Source: Devosia nanyangense
GTDB lineage: Bacteria; Pseudomonadota; Alphaproteobacteria; Rhizobiales; Devosiaceae
Reading direction: 5' to 3'
Assembly: GCA_016213505.1 (NCBI GenBank)
Contig: JACRAF010000023.1
Coordinates: 1-64,000 of the forward strand
Length of the DNA: 64,000 nucleotides
The notes below the pieces were generated by a model. The model saw only the letters and a list, made by a program, of their open reading frames with translations, had not been told where the DNA came from and made no database searches. Shown here piece after piece: positions 34,932 through 43,594 of the stretch (position 1 is its first letter; each line of letters begins with the position of its first letter). The position numbers and the translations under genes were made by a program.

Positions 34932-34994
34932 GTGACTCGAACACCTGACCCCATCATTACGAATGATGTGCTCTACCAACTGAGCTAAAGCGGC
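34919..34994 (-). tRNA. tRNA-Thr (anticodon CGU)
   Basis: Read on the minus strand, the gene gives a full cloverleaf: 7-bp acceptor stem GCCGCTT/AAGCGGC, D arm with GCTC/GAGC and AGTTGGTA loop, 5-bp anticodon stem CATCA/TGATG around TTCGTAA, T arm AGGTG/CACCT with TTCGAGT loop, discriminator A. CCA is encoded (34919-34921). Anticodon CGT at 34959-34961 reads ACG threonine codons. Confidence 0.97.
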
Positions 34995-35027
34995 GCCGGG
35001 CGGGAAGCCGCCGGAACGAGGCGTCTT

Positions 35028-36401
35028 TTACTGAGCGGCCGGGGGCGGCGCAAGCGAAGTTTCGGGCGGCGGGGCGGGCAGCCGCTCGGGTTCGGCGGGG
35101 GCGTCGGGGCGGCTCTGGACGGCGCTGAGCGGCACCCGCCACTCGAAGGCGTCGAGCGCGCCGGTAACGGGCGAGACCGGTTCCCACTCGTTGGTGGTGA
35201 TGCCGTCGGCAGTCCACACCGGATCGCCCGGGGCGCGCACGGCGCGGCTCAGCCATTCGCGGGCCTTGCCCTGGTCGGCGTTCTGGCTCTCCTCGATCTC
35301 GGCCATCAGGAGGCACACCGCCTGGGTCGGCTCGGCCACCGAGTAATTGGCGAGAGCATTGCGGGCGGCGGGCCAATCATAGGCATCGATGGCGGCGCGG
35401 GCGAGGACGATGGCCGCCGGGCGGTTGGGCGGCGGGCTGTCGATCAGCTCCTTGACGCGCTTCAGCCGGTCGACCGCCGAAGCGCCGGACTGGGCGTTGG
35501 CGTAGAGCGTTGCGATGTCGGGGTGCGAGGTGGCGCGCCAGACGCGGCGGAGGAGACTCATGGCCTTGCGCACCTCGCCGCGATCGGACTGGATGCGGGC
35601 GGCGACGAGAGCGGCGGGAACGAAATCGGGCACCAGCTTCAGCGCCAGCAAGGCGTGATCGAGGGCGCCGAGCGGATCGGTGTCGGCGGCCTCGCGCGCC
35701 AGCGCGGTTTCGAGCACGGCCTGCTTCCGCCGCTTGACCATCCGGTCGTCGCGGGTCACCGCGGTCTCGGCGGCGATGCGCGCCAGCGCCTCGTCCCAGC
35801 GGCCGCGCCGGGTCAAATCCTCGAGCACGGCGTCGCTGGCCCAGCGCGTCTGCGGGGCCAGGGCCACGGCCTTATGGGCGAAATTGAGCGCCGCGTCGGT
35901 GCGCCCCTGGGTGCGCGCCTGCTCGTAGAGCCCGGCGAGGGCGGCGACGGCGGTCTTCTTGTTGTTGATCAGGGCCCGGTAATGCTCGCGCGCCGCCTGC
36001 ATGTCGCCCAGCGCCAGATCGGAACGGGCTTCCAGCAATTGCGCGGCGTGGTTGCGCGGCAGATTGCTGCGGGCCTCGCGGGCCAGCACGCGGGCCCGGT
36101 TGGGGTCGCCCGCCTGGAGCGCGACGAAACCGTCGGAAAGGGCGGCGACACCGTTGTCGCGGCGGCGGTCGCGGCTGAGCTTGGCGAAATAGCGCGGCGC
36201 GTCGACGACCCGGCGGATCACGGTCCAGACGATGATCACTACGGCGAGCCCGGCGGCAACGAGGAACGCCGCCATGCCGAGGCGCGGTTGCATGCGGTAG
36301 CCGGCGATCTCGATCATCGCCGTGCCGGGCAGGCTCACCAGCCAGGCGATGAGCGCGGTGACGAGGAGGCTGATGACGATCCAGGTGGCGAGGCGGATCA
36401 T
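35028..36401 (-). CDS. hemY: HemY-like membrane TPR protein of heme synthesis
   Basis: A 457-residue inner-membrane protein with two N-terminal helices (about residues 5-25 and 42-63) and a cytoplasmic or periplasmic tail of TPR repeats; the region AGLYEQARTQGRTDAALNFAHKAV is a clear repeat. The HemY N-terminal pattern AWLVSLPGTAMIEIAGYR is intact. HemY proteins of this type are encoded with hemC and hemD and are thought to organise late tetrapyrrole steps; this is not the protoporphyrinogen oxidase also called HemY in Gram-positives. The tail is Pro/Glu-rich. Its start overlaps the mitofilin-like gene by four bases. Confidence 0.87.
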   Translation of the reverse strand: MIRLATWIVISLLVTALIAWLVSLPGTAMIEIAGYRMQPRLGMAAFLVAAGLAVVIIVWTVIRRVVDAPRYFAKLSRDRRRDNGVAALSDGFVALQAGDPNRARVLAREARSNLPRNHAAQLLEARSDLALGDMQAAREHYRALINNKKTAVAALAGLYEQARTQGRTDAALNFAHKAVALAPQTRWASDAVLEDLTRRGRWDEALARIAAETAVTRDDRMVKRRKQAVLETALAREAADTDPLGALDHALLALKLVPDFVPAALVAARIQSDRGEVRKAMSLLRRVWRATSHPDIATLYANAQSGASAVDRLKRVKELIDSPPPNRPAAIVLARAAIDAYDWPAARNALANYSVAEPTQAVCLLMAEIEESQNADQGKAREWLSRAVRAPGDPVWTADGITTNEWEPVSPVTGALDAFEWRVPLSAVQSRPDAPAEPERLPAPPPETSLAPPPAAQ

Positions 36402-37627
36402 GCGGGCGCCCCGGCCGGCGCCAGGGCGCGGGTGCGGAGATCCGTCACCAGCTGGTCGGCGGCGGCGTGGAGCGCGATTGCGCTGGCGACGGGCGCCGCG
36501 GCCGCTTGCATCGGCGCGGGCAGCTGGCCGATCAGTGCTTCAGCCGTGGCATAATCGCGGCGGCCCATGGCGCCTTCGAGCCGCGACACGATCGCCTCGG
36601 GGCTGTCGCCCTCGATTTCGCCGGCGGGGCGGAGGGCGAGCAGGGCTTTGGCCCAATCGGTGGCCGATTGCACCCAGTCGCCGCCGCTGCCGGCGCGGGC
36701 GGCGAGGATGTCGGGCAGCGCCGCCTCGAAATCCTGCATCAGGGCGTCGGGGCGGCTGATCCCGGAGGCGGCAGCGGCGCGCAGCGCGTCGGGGACGGCG
36801 AGATCGGGGAGCACGCCGGCAAGGCTCGTCAGCTCGGTCGCGAACGGCTTGCCGGAGGCGAAGGCGCTCTCGAGGCCGGAGAGGATCAGCGGCAGTTTCA
36901 GCGCCGGGCCGGCCTCGTTGGGGAGCGCCGCAGCGATGTGGTCGGTGAGGGTTTTGCGCGCCGCGTCGAGGCCCGTGCGCAGCGCCACCACGGCGGCGTC
37001 GACGCCGTCGATCCGGGTGGTGAGGCTGGTGAGTCCGGTCTCGAGGGTCGACAGACTCTGCGCGATGGCGCCGGCATCGGCGCCCGAGGCGCCGGCGGCG
37101 ATGGCATCGATCTGCGCCTTGAGGGTCTTGAGCTCGGCCTCGATGGGGGCGAGGTCGACGGTGGCGGGCGGCGGGATCGCGGCCTCGACGCCGGCGATGG
37201 CGGCCTTGACCTCGGTCAGCCCGGCGTCGAGCTGGGCGATGGTGGCGTCGAGCGACACCTGCGTCTTGGCGGTCGAGCGCTGCAGATCGCCGACGGTGGC
37301 CTCGAGCGTATCGAGCTGGGCGCCCTGGGCGGTGACCTCCATGGTGAGATCGGGCGGCATTGCCTGCTGCCGCGTCGGCAGCGGCAGGACGCCGGCGACG
37401 AGATAGGTGAGGAGCGTGCCGAGCACCGCGCCGCCGATTGCGGCACCGCCGAGCAGCGGCCAGTTGGCGTTGCGCAGGTCGAACCGAGGCGGCGCATCGT
37501 TGCGCCGATGGCTGCCGGGGGCGGCGTCGCTCGCCGGCTTGGGCTCGGGACGCGGATCGGCCTCCGGCTTGCGGGCCGTCAGATCGATCACCGGCGGTTT
37601 CACCGGACCCGTGCTGCGCTCAGCCAT
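36398..37627 (-). CDS. Mitofilin-like (Mic60/HemX-related) membrane protein
   Basis: A 409-residue protein with a Pro/Lys/Asp-rich N-terminus, one membrane helix (about residues 57-82), a long region rich in Ala, Leu, Asp and Thr of coiled-coil type (about 95-225), and a C-terminal helical domain. This architecture and position between hemD and hemY define the alphaproteobacterial homologue of mitochondrial Mic60, which shapes inner-membrane folds in mitochondria and in some photosynthetic relatives. The role in non-photosynthetic species is not settled. It overlaps hemY as ATGA. Confidence 0.8.
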   Translation of the reverse strand: MAERSTGPVKPPVIDLTARKPEADPRPEPKPASDAAPGSHRRNDAPPRFDLRNANWPLLGGAAIGGAVLGTLLTYLVAGVLPLPTRQQAMPPDLTMEVTAQGAQLDTLEATVGDLQRSTAKTQVSLDATIAQLDAGLTEVKAAIAGVEAAIPPPATVDLAPIEAELKTLKAQIDAIAAGASGADAGAIAQSLSTLETGLTSLTTRIDGVDAAVVALRTGLDAARKTLTDHIAAALPNEAGPALKLPLILSGLESAFASGKPFATELTSLAGVLPDLAVPDALRAAAASGISRPDALMQDFEAALPDILAARAGSGGDWVQSATDWAKALLALRPAGEIEGDSPEAIVSRLEGAMGRRDYATAEALIGQLPAPMQAAAAPVASAIALHAAADQLVTDLRTRALAPAGAPA

Positions 37628-37651
37628 GGGCGAAATCCTTCATCTTGGCGA

Positions 37652-38377
37652 TCATGCCGGGTTTTGGTCGCGGGCAAAAGACAGCGCCAGGGTCATCATC
37701 GCCTCTTCGCTGGGATGGTCGGCGAGGCTCACCCGCACGAAATGGGCACCCAGCAGCGGTTCGGCAACGGCCTCCGAGAGGCAGAGCATGCCGAGCTTCG
37801 CTTTGTCGCGGAGGCCGGCGGCGAGGGTCGCGAAGGTCTCTGCCGTGCGCCGCGAGTAAAACAGCGCCGCGCCGATGGCGCCGCTGTCGATCGCGGCCAG
37901 CGTCGCCTGGCGTAGCGCGGCGACCGGTTGCATGCGGTAGATTGCGGCGGTGATGACCATGACGCCATGGGGGGCGAGGGCCTGCGCCAGATCGCCCGAT
38001 TGGTCGCGGGCGGCCGGGTAGAAAACCGGGCCGGCAATTCCGGCTTTGGCGAGGAGCGCCACCAGGGCGTCGAGATTGCCGTTGGCGCTGACCACTTCGG
38101 CAAAGCCGAATTTGCGGGCGAGGGCGGCGGTGCGGTCGCCGACGGCATAGAGCGGCAGTCTGCGGAAATGCGGCAGCTCGCCGCGATCGTGCAGGGCGCG
38201 CAGCGCATTGGCGCTGGTCGCGGCGAGCGCGGCGAAGCCTTCGGCAGCGGGGAGGGTAGTGGTCAGCGTCTCGGCCACCAGCAGCGGCTCGAGCACCGCC
38301 TCGATGTCCAGCGCGCCGAGGCGCGCGGCGGTCTCGCTCGCATCGGGTTCGGGCCGTGTGACGAGCATTCTGACCAT
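37652..38377 (-). CDS. hemD: Uroporphyrinogen-III synthase
   Basis: Cyclises hydroxymethylbilane to uroporphyrinogen III with inversion of ring D. The 241-residue length is normal. Conservation in this family is low, but the opening MLVTRPEPDASETAARL, the AATSANALRAL segment, PLYAVGDRTA and the late FYSRRTAETF are all as expected. It lies eight bases after hemC, which makes its substrate, and before the mitofilin-like gene, so one transcript probably carries hemC-hemD-mitofilin-hemY. Confidence 0.9.
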   Translation of the reverse strand: MVRMLVTRPEPDASETAARLGALDIEAVLEPLLVAETLTTTLPAAEGFAALAATSANALRALHDRGELPHFRRLPLYAVGDRTAALARKFGFAEVVSANGNLDALVALLAKAGIAGPVFYPAARDQSGDLAQALAPHGVMVITAAIYRMQPVAALRQATLAAIDSGAIGAALFYSRRTAETFATLAAGLRDKAKLGMLCLSEAVAEPLLGAHFVRVSLADHPSEEAMMTLALSFARDQNPA

Positions 38378-38385
38378 CGGTCGGT

Positions 38386-39330
38386 TTATGCCGGGAACAG
38401 TTTGAGGAAGTCTGAACCGGCCTTGTCGCGGAGGATTTGGCCGAGGTCGTGGCCGATGCGCTCGGGATCGGCGACGGGTCCCGAAAGCGTGCCGTCGATG
38501 GCGAGGCGGCCGTCGGGCGAGAGGATCTCGGCCCGGAGGGTAAGGCTGTCGCCGTCGATCCGGCTCACGACGCCAATGGCGGTGCGGCAGGAGCCGTCGA
38601 GGGCGCCGAGCAGGGCCCGTTCGGCGCGGACCGCGAGGGTCGTCGGAGTATGGTCAAGCGGCTTGATCAACTCGGCGGTGCGGTTGTCGGCGGCGCGGAT
38701 TTCGAGGCCGATGGCCCCTTGGGCCGGGGCCGGGGGAAACCGCTCGGGGTCGAGATAAGCGGTGATCTGGCTTTGCCGGCCCAGCCGGTTGAGACCGGCC
38801 ACGGCCAGCAGAGTGGCGTCGGCGACGCCCTCGGCGAGCTTGCGCAGCCGGGTGTCGACATTGCCGCGGAACGGCACGATCTGGAGATCCGGGCGAGCCC
38901 GCAGCATCTGCGACGATCGGCGGAGCGAGGAGGAGCCGAGTTTTGCGCCCTGCGGGAGAGCGTCAAGCGTCTTGACCTTGAGCGAGACGAAGGCGTCGCG
39001 GATGTCCTCGCGCTCGAGGAAGGCGGCCAGGATCAGCCCGTCGGGCAGTCTCGTCGCCATGTCCTTTGAGGAATGCACCCCGAGGTCGATCTCGCCGGCT
39101 TCGAGCGCCGCCTCGATTTCCTTGGAGAACAACCCCTTGCCGCCCACTTCGCTGAGCGGCGCTTCGGTCAGCTTGTCGCCGGAGGTGGTGATGGTCAGAA
39201 TCTCGATGTCGGCTTCCGGCACGCCGTGGGCCTCGGCCAGCAGCCGACGGACCAGGCGGGCCTGGGTGAGGGCCAGCAGCGAGCCGCGACTGCCGATGCG
39301 CAAGAACGGGGTAGATTGCAAAGCGGGCAC
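38386..39330 (-). CDS. hemC: Hydroxymethylbilane synthase (porphobilinogen deaminase)
   Basis: Links four porphobilinogen units to hydroxymethylbilane on a dipyrromethane cofactor. The catalytic Asp is in VHSSKDMAT, arginines of the substrate path in [19 protein letters not shown], and the cofactor-binding Cys in [10 protein letters not shown]. The reading frame is open far upstream, but the family begins close to [15 protein letters not shown], leaving GTG at 39330 or TTG at 39321; the TTG has an AGGGG 11 bases before it and gives the usual [13 protein letters not shown] start. I list 39330 as the outer limit. It is divergent from tsaD with a 57-base gap. Confidence 0.92.
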   Translation of the reverse strand: MPALQSTPFLRIGSRGSLLALTQARLVRRLLAEAHGVPEADIEILTITTSGDKLTEAPLSEVGGKGLFSKEIEAALEAGEIDLGVHSSKDMATRLPDGLILAAFLEREDIRDAFVSLKVKTLDALPQGAKLGSSSLRRSSQMLRARPDLQIVPFRGNVDTRLRKLAEGVADATLLAVAGLNRLGRQSQITAYLDPERFPPAPAQGAIGLEIRAADNRTAELIKPLDHTPTTLAVRAERALLGALDGSCRTAIGVVSRIDGDSLTLRAEILSPDGRLAIDGTLSGPVADPERIGHDLGQILRDKAGSDFLKLFPA

Positions 39331-39387
39331 GTCCCCTGTAGCCAGTGGCCGCACGCCATAGACCCTCAGATTTTTCGGGGCAAGCAG

Positions 39388-40491
39388 ATGCGCCTCCTGG
39401 GCATCGAAACCAGCTGCGACGAAACCGCCGCCGCCATCGTCGAGCGCGACGGGGCCAGCGGGCCCGCCAGCGGGCACGGCGGCGGGCATGCGAACGGGCA
39501 TGCCGGCCATGGCACGATCCTCTCCAATATCGTGCGCAGCCAGCTCGACGAGCACGCCCCCTCTGGCGGGGTGGTGCCGGAACTGGCGGCGCGCGCCCAT
39601 GTGAGCCATCTCGACCACATCATCGCCCGCGCTTCGGCCGAAGCGGGCGTGCCGCTCGGCGATCTCGACGGCATCGCGGCGACCGCCGGCCCCGGCCTCA
39701 TCGGCGGCGTGCTGGTCGGACTGACCACGGCCAAGGCGCTGGCGGCGGCGCTGGGCAAGCCGCTGATCGCGGTCAACCACCTCGAGGCGCATGCGCTGAC
39801 GGCGCGGCTGACCGACGGGCTCCGATTCCCCTATCTGCTGCTGCTGGTCTCGGGCGGGCACAGCCAGTTCGTGCTGGTGCGCGGCGTCGGCGACTACCAG
39901 CGCTGGGGCACCACCATCGACGATGCGCTGGGGGAAGCCTTCGACAAGGTGGCAAAGCTCCTCGACCTCGGGGTTCCTGGCGGGCCGGAGGTGGAGCTGC
40001 GCGCCCGGCTGGGCGATCCCAAGCGGTTCCGTTTTCCGCGGCCGCTGTTGAAGGAGGATCGGCTCGACTTTTCGTTCTCGGGGTTGAAGACCGCCGTGCG
40101 GCTCGCCGCCGAAGCGATCGCGCCGCTGACAAAGGAAGATGTCGCCGATATCTGCGCCGGCTTCCAGCTGGCGGTGACCGACATCGTCACCCATCGCGCC
40201 ACGTCGGCGCTGGGCCGGTTCCGGGCGGAGCTGCCAACCGTGGCGCCCGTGCTGGTCGTCGCCGGGGGCGTCGCCGCCAACCAGGCGATCGGTGCGGGGC
40301 TCCGGCAGGTCGCGGCGGAGACCGGAGCGCGGCTCGTGGTGCCGCCGATTGCGCTGTGCACCGACAACGGAGCCATGGTCGCCTGGGCCGGGGCCGAAAG
40401 GCTGGCGCTGGGCGAGACCGACGGTCTCGACTTCAGCGCCAAGGCGCGCTGGCCGCTCGACAGCGCCGATATGGGGCGCCGCCATGGTTGA
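39388..40491 (+). CDS. tsaD: tRNA threonylcarbamoyladenosine transferase TsaD
   Basis: Catalytic subunit that places threonylcarbamoyl on A37 of ANN-reading tRNAs. [10 protein letters not shown] opens the ASKHA fold, NHLEAHAL supplies the metal-ligand histidines, and [15 protein letters not shown] and AGGVAANQ are the standard motifs. Its 367 residues exceed the usual 340-360 because of a Gly/His-rich insertion at residues 29-42, with His at 30, 34, 38 and 41. Start at 39388 is fixed by the family N-terminus, with only a weak ribosome site. The stop overlaps gpsA by eight bases. Confidence 0.95.
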   Translation: MRLLGIETSCDETAAAIVERDGASGPASGHGGGHANGHAGHGTILSNIVRSQLDEHAPSGGVVPELAARAHVSHLDHIIARASAEAGVPLGDLDGIAATAGPGLIGGVLVGLTTAKALAAALGKPLIAVNHLEAHALTARLTDGLRFPYLLLLVSGGHSQFVLVRGVGDYQRWGTTIDDALGEAFDKVAKLLDLGVPGGPEVELRARLGDPKRFRFPRPLLKEDRLDFSFSGLKTAVRLAAEAIAPLTKEDVADICAGFQLAVTDIVTHRATSALGRFRAELPTVAPVLVVAGGVAANQAIGAGLRQVAAETGARLVVPPIALCTDNGAMVAWAGAERLALGETDGLDFSAKARWPLDSADMGRRHG

Positions 40492-41446
40492 TCGCGTCGC
40501 CGTGGTCGGCGCCGGCGAATGGGGGACGGCGCTGGCGCAGGCCGCCGCCATCGCCGGGCGGAGTGTGACGCTCGTCGCCCGCGCTGCGGCGGTGGTCGAC
40601 GAGATCAACCAGCGCCACACCAATTCGCGCCATCTCGGCGCGCAGCAATTGTCGCCCGGCATCGTCGGCTCACTCGGCTTTGAGGGCGCCGACCTCCTGA
40701 TCCTCGCCGTGCCGGCGCAGGCGAGCCGCGCCGCACTGTCGGCGCTGGGCCGACTCGACGGCCTGCCGGTGGTGCTCACCGCCAAGGGGCTCGAGGAGGG
40801 GACCCTCGAGCGCCAGAGCGAAATCCTCGCCGAGATCGCGCCGGGCGCCATTCCGTTCGTTCTCTCGGGCCCGAGCTTTGCGGTCGATCTCGCGGCGGGA
40901 CGGCCGACCGCGGTGACGCTCGCCGGCGACGACGCGGCGGCCACCGAAGCGATCGCTGCGGCGCTCGCCGGCCCGAGCTTCAGGCCCTATGCCGCAGGCG
41001 ACCGGATCGGGGTCGAGCTCGCCGGCGCGCTCAAGAACGTCTACGCACTCGCCGCCGGGGCGGTCGACGGCGCAAAACTCGGGGCCTCGGCGCGCTCCGC
41101 GCTGATCGCGCGGGCTTTCGCCGAACTCGGCCGGCTGCTGCCGGCGCTGGGCGGACAGGCGGCCACGCTCGCCGGCCTTGCCGGGCTCGGCGATCTGACG
41201 CTCTCGTGCACGTCGGAGCAATCGCGCAACTACCGCACCGGCGTCGCGCTCGGCCGCGGCGAGAAGCCGCCGGCGCAGCTGCTGGCCGAAGGCGTGTTCA
41301 CCGCGCCGGTGGCACAGCGCCTGGCGCACAAAACCGGGATCGACGCGCCGCTCATCGATGCGGTAAACCTCCTGCTGGGCGGCAACGCCTCGATCCAGAC
41401 CATCGTCGCGGGGCTGATGTCGCGCCCGCTCAAACGGGAGAACTAG
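40484..41446 (+). CDS. gpsA: Glycerol-3-phosphate dehydrogenase [NAD(P)+]
   Basis: Makes sn-glycerol 3-phosphate from dihydroxyacetone phosphate for phospholipid synthesis. The 320 residues carry the dinucleotide motif [23 protein letters not shown] and the C-terminal substrate domain with [15 protein letters not shown] (catalytic Lys) and [12 protein letters not shown]. Next to tsaD in many alphaproteobacteria, followed by the YCII and EVE genes as here. Start codon lies within the end of tsaD, so the two are probably coupled. Confidence 0.95.
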   Translation: MVDRVAVVGAGEWGTALAQAAAIAGRSVTLVARAAAVVDEINQRHTNSRHLGAQQLSPGIVGSLGFEGADLLILAVPAQASRAALSALGRLDGLPVVLTAKGLEEGTLERQSEILAEIAPGAIPFVLSGPSFAVDLAAGRPTAVTLAGDDAAATEAIAAALAGPSFRPYAAGDRIGVELAGALKNVYALAAGAVDGAKLGASARSALIARAFAELGRLLPALGGQAATLAGLAGLGDLTLSCTSEQSRNYRTGVALGRGEKPPAQLLAEGVFTAPVAQRLAHKTGIDAPLIDAVNLLLGGNASIQTIVAGLMSRPLKREN

Positions 41447-41448
41447 AA

Positions 41449-41736
41449 TTGTATTTCGCCCTCGTCGCCCATGACCGCCCGAACGCCGTGGCGCGGCGGA
41501 TGGAAATCCGGCCGGCCCATCTCGAACATCTCGACGCGCTGGGCGCCGACCTGATCCTCGCCGGGCCGTTCCTCGACGACAAGGGCGACATGGTGGGCAG
41601 CATCGTGGTGATCGAGGCGCCCGGCCTCGACCAGGCCAAGGCGATCTTCAACCGCGACCCGTTCGTCACCGGCGGGCTGTTCGATTCAATCACCATCAAG
41701 CCGTGGAAACTCGGGGTCAACAAGACGCCGAGGTAA
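41449..41736 (+). CDS. YCII-related (YciI-like) protein
   Basis: A 95-residue single-domain YCII protein of ferredoxin-like fold. The putative active-site pair is seen in the strand YFALVAHDRP (His8-Asp9) and ARRMEIRPAHLEHL (second His). It starts at a TTG two bases after the gpsA stop, with GGGAG nine bases upstream. YciI homologues show weak hydrolase or dehydrochlorinase activity in isolated cases; most, including this one, have no known substrate. It is encoded in the tsaD-gpsA-EVE unit. Confidence 0.85.
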   Translation: MYFALVAHDRPNAVARRMEIRPAHLEHLDALGADLILAGPFLDDKGDMVGSIVVIEAPGLDQAKAIFNRDPFVTGGLFDSITIKPWKLGVNKTPR

Positions 41737-41757
41737 TTGCGAAAGCGGGAGAGAGCG

Positions 41758-42192
41758 ATGGCCTACTGGCTGATGAAATCGGAACCCGACGTGTTCAGCT
41801 TCACCGACCTCACCAACAAGCCGGTCGAGGAGTGGCACGGGGTGCGCAATTTTACGGCGCGCAACAACATGAAGGCGATGAAGCTGGGCGATCTCGCCTT
41901 CTTCTACCACTCCAATGTCGGCAAGGAGATCGTCGGCATCATGAAGGTGGTGAAACTGGCGCATCCGGATTCGACCGCCGAGCCCAATGACAAGGGCAAG
42001 ATCGTCTGGGAGTGCGTCGACGTCGTTGCGGTCGAGCCGCTGCCCAAGCCGGTGACGCTGGAGGTCATCAAGCAGACCCCGGCGCTCGCCAACATGGCGC
42101 TGGTGAAACTGTCGCGCCTTTCGGTCGGCCCGGTCTCGCCGGACGAGTGGGCGCTGATCTGCAAGATGGGCGGGCTCAAGAAGATTCCCTGA
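41758..42192 (+). CDS. EVE-domain protein
   Basis: A 144-residue protein that is essentially one EVE domain, a PUA-like fold that binds modified bases. It opens with AYWLMKSEPDVFSFTDL and shows WHGVRNFTARNNMKAM and LGDLAFFYHSN, the standard family signature. GGGAGAGA precedes the ATG at 41758. Stand-alone EVE proteins beside tsaD/gpsA/yciI are common in alphaproteobacteria; a link to tRNA or RNA modification is suspected from the tsaD neighbour. Nothing here suggests a defence role. Confidence 0.9.
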   Translation: MAYWLMKSEPDVFSFTDLTNKPVEEWHGVRNFTARNNMKAMKLGDLAFFYHSNVGKEIVGIMKVVKLAHPDSTAEPNDKGKIVWECVDVVAVEPLPKPVTLEVIKQTPALANMALVKLSRLSVGPVSPDEWALICKMGGLKKIP

Positions 42193-42244
42193 GATCGCGA
42201 ACGGGGCTATGGTCCCTCCCCACATCAAGCGAGGGGGAACTCAG

Positions 42245-42661
42245 ATGCTGCTTTCGGCTTCGGTGAACTGGCTGGCGGTGATCGTCGCGACGATCGCCAG
42301 CATGGCGCTCGGCTTCGTCTGGTACATGGCGCTGGCCAAGCAATGGATGGCGGCGCTCGGCAAGACGCGCGAGCAGATCATGTCGGCCGCAGGCAATCAG
42401 GCGACGCCATTCATCATCGCCGCCGTGATGCAGCTGGTGATGGCGTATTTCCTGGCGCTGCTGACGCCAAAGATGTTCGGCGCGACGACGCTCGCCAACG
42501 GCGCGATGATGGGCTTCTGGCTCTGGCTCGGCTTCGTCATCACCTCGATGATCATCAACCACCGCTACCAGGGCAGCCGGTGGAGCCTCACCGTCATCGA
42601 CGGCGGCTACCTGCTTGGCGTGCTGCTGGTGCAGGGGATCGTGATCGGGCTGTTCGGTTGA
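42245..42661 (+). CDS. DUF1761 membrane protein
   Basis: A 138-residue inner-membrane protein with four hydrophobic helices. The first, VIVATIASMALGFVWYMALAK, has the Gly-Phe-x-Trp-Tyr motif of DUF1761, and the NGAMMGFWLWLGFVIT and HRYQGSRWSLTVIDGGY segments fit the same family. Function unknown. Start at 42245 follows GAGGGGG. It is 52 bases after the EVE gene and convergent with the toxin gene. Confidence 0.8.
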   Translation: MLLSASVNWLAVIVATIASMALGFVWYMALAKQWMAALGKTREQIMSAAGNQATPFIIAAVMQLVMAYFLALLTPKMFGATTLANGAMMGFWLWLGFVITSMIINHRYQGSRWSLTVIDGGYLLGVLLVQGIVIGLFG

Positions 42662-43060
42662 TCAGGCGCCGAGGAACGGGTTGACGATGGTCAGGCGGTG
42701 CTCGACCAGCAAGCCGTGATGCATGTCCTCGGAGTAGAGCGTATCGCAGCCGGCCTCCAGCGCAGAGGCGACGATCAGCGCGTCATAGAGGTGGAAATTG
42801 TAGCGCTGCGCCAGGCGAAGCGCCGCCTCGTGGGTCAGCACGGTCAGCGGGCGGACGTCGAGCAGACTGCGGACGAGGGCGACGCTCTCCTCGATCTCGG
42901 CCCAGCTGCGGCGGTTCTTGTTGCGCGTGACATTTGCAAACTCATTGAGGACCTGCACGCTGATGATGCCGCCGAGGTTCACCACCGACGCAGCACGCGC
43001 GAACTTTCCGGCTTCGGCTCCGCCGAAATAGACGATGACGTTGGTGTCGATGAAGTTCAA
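42662..43060 (-). CDS. vapC: PIN-domain toxin, VapC family
   Basis: A 132-residue PIN-fold ribonuclease, toxin of a type II toxin-antitoxin pair. The acidic metal-binding residues Asp5, Glu40, Asp93 and Asp112 are all present (FIDTN, NEF, YDALI, SEDM), so it should be active. It begins at a TTG that overlaps the antitoxin stop (TTGA), making translation depend on the antitoxin. VapC toxins usually cleave initiator tRNA or rRNA; the target here is unknown. It is tail to tail with the DUF1761 gene. Confidence 0.88.
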   Translation of the reverse strand: MNFIDTNVIVYFGGAEAGKFARAASVVNLGGIISVQVLNEFANVTRNKNRRSWAEIEESVALVRSLLDVRPLTVLTHEAALRLAQRYNFHLYDALIVASALEAGCDTLYSEDMHHGLLVEHRLTIVNPFLGA

Positions 43061-43290
43061 CGTTCGTTGGCTTCTTCGCGGCTGAACTTGAAATCGGAGG
43101 GCAATGTGTCCTTCAGCAGCTGGCGCAGCCGCGCAATCGCTTGTTCACGCCCGAGCCTGCGCTCCAGGTCGAATTCGCGATGGCCCGCGACCTGGATGTC
43201 GATCTCGTCGCCCTCCTTGAGTTCCATCGCATCGACAATCGCGGAAGGAAGACGAACGGCGAGGCTATTGCCCCATTTGGCGACACGCAT
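43057..43290 (-). CDS. vapB: AbrB/MazE-type antitoxin
   Basis: A 77-residue antitoxin with an N-terminal swapped-hairpin DNA-binding domain (MRVAKWGNSLAVRLPSAIV through KEGDEIDI), and a C-terminal basic/acidic tail that should wrap the toxin. Start at 43290 is preferred over an in-frame one at 43311, because the latter lies in the operator. The palindrome just upstream is the likely site of autorepression by the antitoxin-toxin complex. Confidence 0.87.
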   Translation of the reverse strand: MRVAKWGNSLAVRLPSAIVDAMELKEGDEIDIQVAGHREFDLERRLGREQAIARLRQLLKDTLPSDFKFSREEANER

Positions 43291-43302
43291 TTCGCACCTC
43301 AT

Positions 43303-43327
43303 GATATACAAAGTCCCAATGTATATC
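43303..43327. promoter_or_regulatory. Operator of the first VapBC pair
   Basis: GATATACA (43303-43310) and TGTATATC (43320-43327) are a perfect 8-bp inverted repeat with 9 bases between, 13 bases upstream of the antitoxin start. The AT-rich palindrome contrasts with its surroundings and fits the operator of an AbrB-type antitoxin. Confidence 0.7.
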
Positions 43328-43352
43328 CTCGGCGGCTCGGCTTCAAGCCGGC

Positions 43353-43559
43353 TCAGAAATCGCTGGTCAGGCCCTTGATCTCCCAGTCGCCGTAGCGGGC
43401 GGGGTCGAGGCCGCCGCGGCCGCCTTTTTCCCTGGGGCGCTTGGCGGTTTCGGCGTCGATGCGGCCGCGCCGGGCTTCGGCCTCGGCGAGGGCGCGCTGG
43501 GCGGCGGGGGAGACCGGTTTGGTCGACGGAGGGTTGTCGGAAGCATCCATGGCGCCCAT
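43353..43559 (-). CDS. DUF1674 protein, SDHAF4-like
   Basis: A short protein of 65-68 residues ending [19 protein letters not shown], the diagnostic C-terminus (RYGDWE-x-KG-x-x-SDF) of DUF1674, the bacterial relatives of succinate dehydrogenase assembly factor 4, which guards the flavoprotein subunit before assembly. The N-terminal half is disordered and basic. Start is 43559 or 43550; neither has a good ribosome site. No sdh genes lie in the window, and it stands between vapBC and htpX. Confidence 0.82.
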   Translation of the reverse strand: MGAMDASDNPPSTKPVSPAAQRALAEAEARRGRIDAETAKRPREKGGRGGLDPARYGDWEIKGLTSDF

Positions 43560-43594
43560 TTTACGGAGCGTCACTGCGCAATGTCGAGGAGTCG

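Noticed and set aside
34922..34994. tRNA-Thr as attachment site of an integrated element
   Set aside because: No integrase and no second copy of the tRNA 3' end was found nearby; the coding overlap alone is not evidence of integration.
41758..42192. EVE-domain gene and neighbours as part of a defence island
   Set aside because: The tsaD-gpsA-YCII-EVE order is ordinary housekeeping context in alphaproteobacteria, and there is no nuclease, methylase or helicase nearby.
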